64,000 nt of DNA from CAZAPO01 sp044841755 (lineage in GTDB: Bacteria > Bacteroidota > Bacteroidia > Flavobacteriales > Flavobacteriaceae). Location of the stretch: contig JAXOFM010000001.1 in assembly GCA_044841755.1 (NCBI GenBank), positions 248,001-312,000 of the forward strand, written 5' to 3'. Shown piece by piece: positions 61,159-64,000 of the stretch. The position numbers and the translations under genes were made by a program. Position 1 is the first letter of the stretch; each line of letters opens with the position of its first letter. A model generated the notes under the pieces. It saw nothing but the letters and a program-made list of their open reading frames with translations. It was not told the DNA's origin and ran no database searches.

Positions 61159-64000
61159 TTAATTCAACTTATAATATACATGCTGACCCTTTAATTCTTC
61201 TAAAAGTTCTTGTGAAATTTTCACTTTTTGCTTTCTACTTGGCATGTTTAGCTTAAGCTGTTCCTCTCTGTCATAAATCACAAAATTTAAAGCGTGATTG
61301 CCTTTATGTAAATGCAATAATTCTTTAATAGAATTTATCTTTTCTGTTTGTAAATCTTTAATATCGAGTTGAATGGAAAGCTTTTTAGCATAACTATCAA
61401 TCACATCATGAAGCAGTTGAAAATTGTTAAACTGAACTCTAGGATCTCCTTTCTTTCCTGTATCTCTGTTCACCCAACCTTCCTTAATAAAGGCTCTCAC
61501 ATACACAAAACTATTAACCATTAAGAAATGTCTGAATTTCAAATACTCTTCTCCAAAAATTCTGAATTCATAAGAATCAACATAATCTTCAATAGTAAAT
61601 GCAGCCCAACCTTTTCCTTGTTTACTTACTCTATGTTGTACATCAGTTACTACACCTCCAAAGGTCAACTCCCTATTCACATAGTTTTCTAGATCGTTAA
61701 ACAACGTTACTTCAGCATTACAGAAAGTAGTCATTTCAATTTTGAAATCATCCAACGGATGACCTGAAATATAAATACCAACCACCTCTTTTTCTCTAGC
61801 TAACTTCTCCATGGTTCCCCATTCTTCACAAGGAGGAACTTCTGGTTCTGGTATTTGAACATCGCTAGAATCACCAAATAAACTTACTTGAGCAGAGTTT
61901 TCATTTTCCTGATACTTATTAGCATACTTAATGGTTTTCTCTAAAAAAGTTATCCCATCACCAGAATCATGAAAGTATTGCGCCCTATGTGTAGTTGAAA
62001 AACAGTCAAACGCTCCCGCATTTGCCAAATTTTCAAATGCTTTTTTATTAGCTGCTCGCAGATCAATACGCTTTGCCAAATCAAAGATCGATCTATAGTT
62101 TCCTTCTTCTTTTCTTTGATTTACAATAGTCTTTACAGCTCCATGGCCAACACCCTTAATAGCGCCCATTCCAAAACGAACAGCACCATCTTTGTTCACT
62201 GAGAATTTATAATATGATTCGTTTACATCTGGCCCAAGCACATTCAGCTTCATGCGTTTACATTCTTCCATAAAGAAAGTAACTTGCTTGATGTCGTTCA
62301 TGTTATTCGATAGCACCGCTGCCATATATTCTGCTGGATAATGTGCTTTTAAATAAGCTGTTTGATAAGCGATCCAAGCATAACAAGTTGAATGTGATTT
62401 ATTGAAGGCATAACTCGCAAAAGCTTCCCAGTCTTTCCAAATCTTTTCTAACTTGTCTTTATCCATTCCCTTTGCAGCAGCTTGCTCAAGAAATTTTGGT
62501 TTCATTTTATCAAGAACTGCTTTCTGCTTCTTACCCATTGCCTTACGAAGAACGTCTGCTTCACCTTTGGTAAAATCTGCGAGCTTTTGAGAAAGTAACA
62601 TTACTTGCTCTTGGTAAACTGTAATTCCATAAGTTTCCTTCAAATATTCTTCTAATTCTGGAAGGTCATATTCAATTTCCTCTTCTCCATGCTTACGTCT
62701 AATAAAACTTGGAATATATTCCATTGGCCCTGGACGATACAATGCATTCATTGCAATAAGGTCATCAAAAACAGTTGGCTTTAAATCGCGCATGTGCTTT
62801 TGCATCCCAGGAGATTCGTATTGAAATATCCCAACAGTTTCTCCTCTTTGGAATAATGCGTATGTATCTTCATCATCAAGCGGAAAATTATCAGGATCCA
62901 ACTCAATACCATGTTTTGCTTTTACAATCTTGCACGTATCCTTGATAAGGGTTAAGGTTTTCAGACCAAGGAAATCCATTTTTAGCAATCCAGCCTCCTC
63001 AACAACCGAGTTATCAAACTGGGTAACATACAGATCAGAATCTTTAGCAGTAGCAACTGGAACAAAATTGGTAATATCGTCAGGTGTAATGATCACACCG
63101 CAGGCATGAATTCCTGTATTTCTAACGGAACCTTCGAGTGTACGTGCTAAATTCACAGTTTCAGCTTCTAGATCATCGCCTTCAGAGATATTCAACAGCT
63201 GGTTGATCTTCTCCATATCTTCAGATCTGAACTTAGCTTTTAAATCCTTTTCATCAACTCCAAAAATCTTATTCAGTTTAGACATTGTTGGAATTAACTT
63301 CGCTAATCTATCAGCATCATGAAGCGGAAGATCTAATACCCTCGCGGTATCACGAATCGATGATTTAGCAGCCATTGTACCATAGGTAATAATTTGTGCT
63401 ACCTGATTTGCACCATACTTGTCAATCACATAATCCATTACTCGACCTCGTCCTTCATCATCAAAATCAATATCGATATCTGGCATACTGATTCGATCAG
63501 GATTCAAGAAACGCTCAAAAAGAAGATCGTATTTAATCGGATCTATATTGGTAATCCACAAGCAATAAGCAACTACTGATCCTGCCGCCGAACCACGACC
63601 TGGACCCACAGAAACATTCATATTTCTCGCTTCACGAATAAAGTCTTCAACGATCAAGAAATAACCAGGGTAACCTGTATTTTCAATAGTAGCAAGCTCA
63701 AAATCCAGTCGTTCTTTAATTCCCTGTGTGATTTCGCCATAGCGCTTTTTGGCTCCTTCATATGTAAGGTATCTTAAATAAGCATTCTCACCTCGTTTAC
63801 CTCCATCAACCAAATCTTCAGCGTCTTTAAACTCTTCTGGTATATCAAACTTTGGAAGTAATACATCTCTAGCGAGTTCAAACGGTTCAATCTTATCTAC
63901 TACTTCTTGAATATTAGAAATGGCGCTAGGAGTTTCTTTGAAGATCTCCTTCATCTCATCAGAAGATTTAAAATAGTACTCCTGATTTGGCAATCCGAAA
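61159..64000 (-). CDS. dnaE: DNA polymerase III subunit alpha, partial (N-terminus off the window)
   Basis: The frame is open to the right edge and ends with TAA at 61161-61159; about 945 C-terminal residues of a protein usually near 1430 in this group. Visible are GPGRGSAAGSVVAYCLW and the palm acidic pair in PDIDIDFDDEGRG, MDFLGLKTLTLI, the fingers region with YRPGPMEYIPSF, YGITVYQEQVM, KAMGKKQKAVLDKMK and FNKSHSTCYAWIAYQTAY, then an OB-fold near the C-terminus (LTFGGVVTDVQHRVSKQG). Replicative polymerase catalytic subunit. The N-terminal PHP domain is beyond the edge. The TTG at 63993 is only an internal codon. Confidence 0.97.
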   Translation of the reverse strand, partial: FGLPNQEYYFKSSDEMKEIFKETPSAISNIQEVVDKIEPFELARDVLLPKFDIPEEFKDAEDLVDGGKRGENAYLRYLTYEGAKKRYGEITQGIKERLDFELATIENTGYPGYFLIVEDFIREARNMNVSVGPGRGSAAGSVVAYCLWITNIDPIKYDLLFERFLNPDRISMPDIDIDFDDEGRGRVMDYVIDKYGANQVAQIITYGTMAAKSSIRDTARVLDLPLHDADRLAKLIPTMSKLNKIFGVDEKDLKAKFRSEDMEKINQLLNISEGDDLEAETVNLARTLEGSVRNTGIHACGVIITPDDITNFVPVATAKDSDLYVTQFDNSVVEEAGLLKMDFLGLKTLTLIKDTCKIVKAKHGIELDPDNFPLDDEDTYALFQRGETVGIFQYESPGMQKHMRDLKPTVFDDLIAMNALYRPGPMEYIPSFIRRKHGEEEIEYDLPELEEYLKETYGITVYQEQVMLLSQKLADFTKGEADVLRKAMGKKQKAVLDKMKPKFLEQAAAKGMDKDKLEKIWKDWEAFASYAFNKSHSTCYAWIAYQTAYLKAHYPAEYMAAVLSNNMNDIKQVTFFMEECKRMKLNVLGPDVNESYYKFSVNKDGAVRFGMGAIKGVGHGAVKTIVNQRKEEGNYRSIFDLAKRIDLRAANKKAFENLANAGAFDCFSTTHRAQYFHDSGDGITFLEKTIKYANKYQENENSAQVSLFGDSSDVQIPEPEVPPCEEWGTMEKLAREKEVVGIYISGHPLDDFKIEMTTFCNAEVTLFNDLENYVNRELTFGGVVTDVQHRVSKQGKGWAAFTIEDYVDSYEFRIFGEEYLKFRHFLMVNSFVYVRAFIKEGWVNRDTGKKGDPRVQFNNFQLLHDVIDSYAKKLSIQLDIKDLQTEKINSIKELLHLHKGNHALNFVIYDREEQLKLNMPSRKQKVKISQELLEELKGQHVYYKLN

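Noticed and set aside
1..64000. CRISPR arrays, prophage, insertion sequences, toxin-antitoxin or restriction systems.
   Set aside because: No regularly spaced repeats, transposase, integrase, Cas, nuclease-methylase or toxin-like genes were found; the repeat family at 46-60 kb is intergenic, not an array.

Overview
The window is a chromosomal segment of a low-GC member of the Bacteroidota, almost certainly a marine-type Flavobacteriaceae. Supporting signs are two SusC/SusD outer-membrane importer pairs, two proteins with type IX secretion (T9SS) C-terminal sorting domains, many lipoproteins with short Bacteroidota-style signal peptides, a TTG-N19-TAnnTTTG promoter in front of tRNA-Asp, and a near absence of Shine-Dalgarno sequences. 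I see no phage, transposase, integrase, CRISPR array or rRNA.

Layout. 0-5 kb: the start of a cyclase-family gene, then hemW and ruvC on the minus strand. Divergent to these is a plus-strand operon with an LPG-synthase-like membrane protein, a family 2 glycosyltransferase and a YccA/Bax-inhibitor-1 membrane protein. 4.8-9.5 kb: a minus-strand BlaI/BlaR1 signalling cluster with a TPR protein and a small lipoprotein, divergent to a DUF456 gene. Three near-identical inverted repeats sit in the blaI promoter, and a TonB-C-like module occurs three times in the cluster. 9.7-13.1 kb: a TPR-histidine kinase/response regulator pair and a 59-residue secreted peptide gene. 13.1-21.1 kb: a 970-residue FAD/Fe-S dehydrogenase (YdiJ type) and a 1628-residue T9SS surface protein. 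The upstream regions of the peptide gene and the surface protein share a repeated motif.

21-44 kb is a nutrient-acquisition region. It holds an N-acyl-D-amino-acid deacylase-like lipoprotein, a PQQ-type sugar dehydrogenase-like lipoprotein, a secreted esterase, a CRTAC1/VCBS lipoprotein and a first SusD/SusC pair with a LacI-type palindrome upstream. Next come an unknown lipoprotein, a second SusD/SusC pair led by an M14 carboxypeptidase, a divergent MocR/GabR-type regulator with ATACCA direct repeats at its start, and a gamma-glutamyltransferase. No glycoside hydrolase is present and several enzymes act on peptide or amide bonds, so I read the second half as a peptide or amino-acid scavenging locus.

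44-60 kb carries small membrane and secreted proteins, a bile-acid:Na+ symporter family protein, a WG-repeat protein, NTF2-like, serine hydrolase and TPR lipoproteins, a LytS/LytTR two-component pair, a lysophospholipid acyltransferase, a PD40 beta-propeller lipoprotein, a T9SS thrombospondin-type-3 protein and tRNA-Asp(GTC). Six copies of an intergenic hairpin repeat are scattered here, mostly where genes converge. 59.7-64 kb returns to core genes: a DUF58 protein, trxA and the C-terminal two thirds of dnaE, which runs off the right edge.

All calls are from reading the sequence; no database search was possible.
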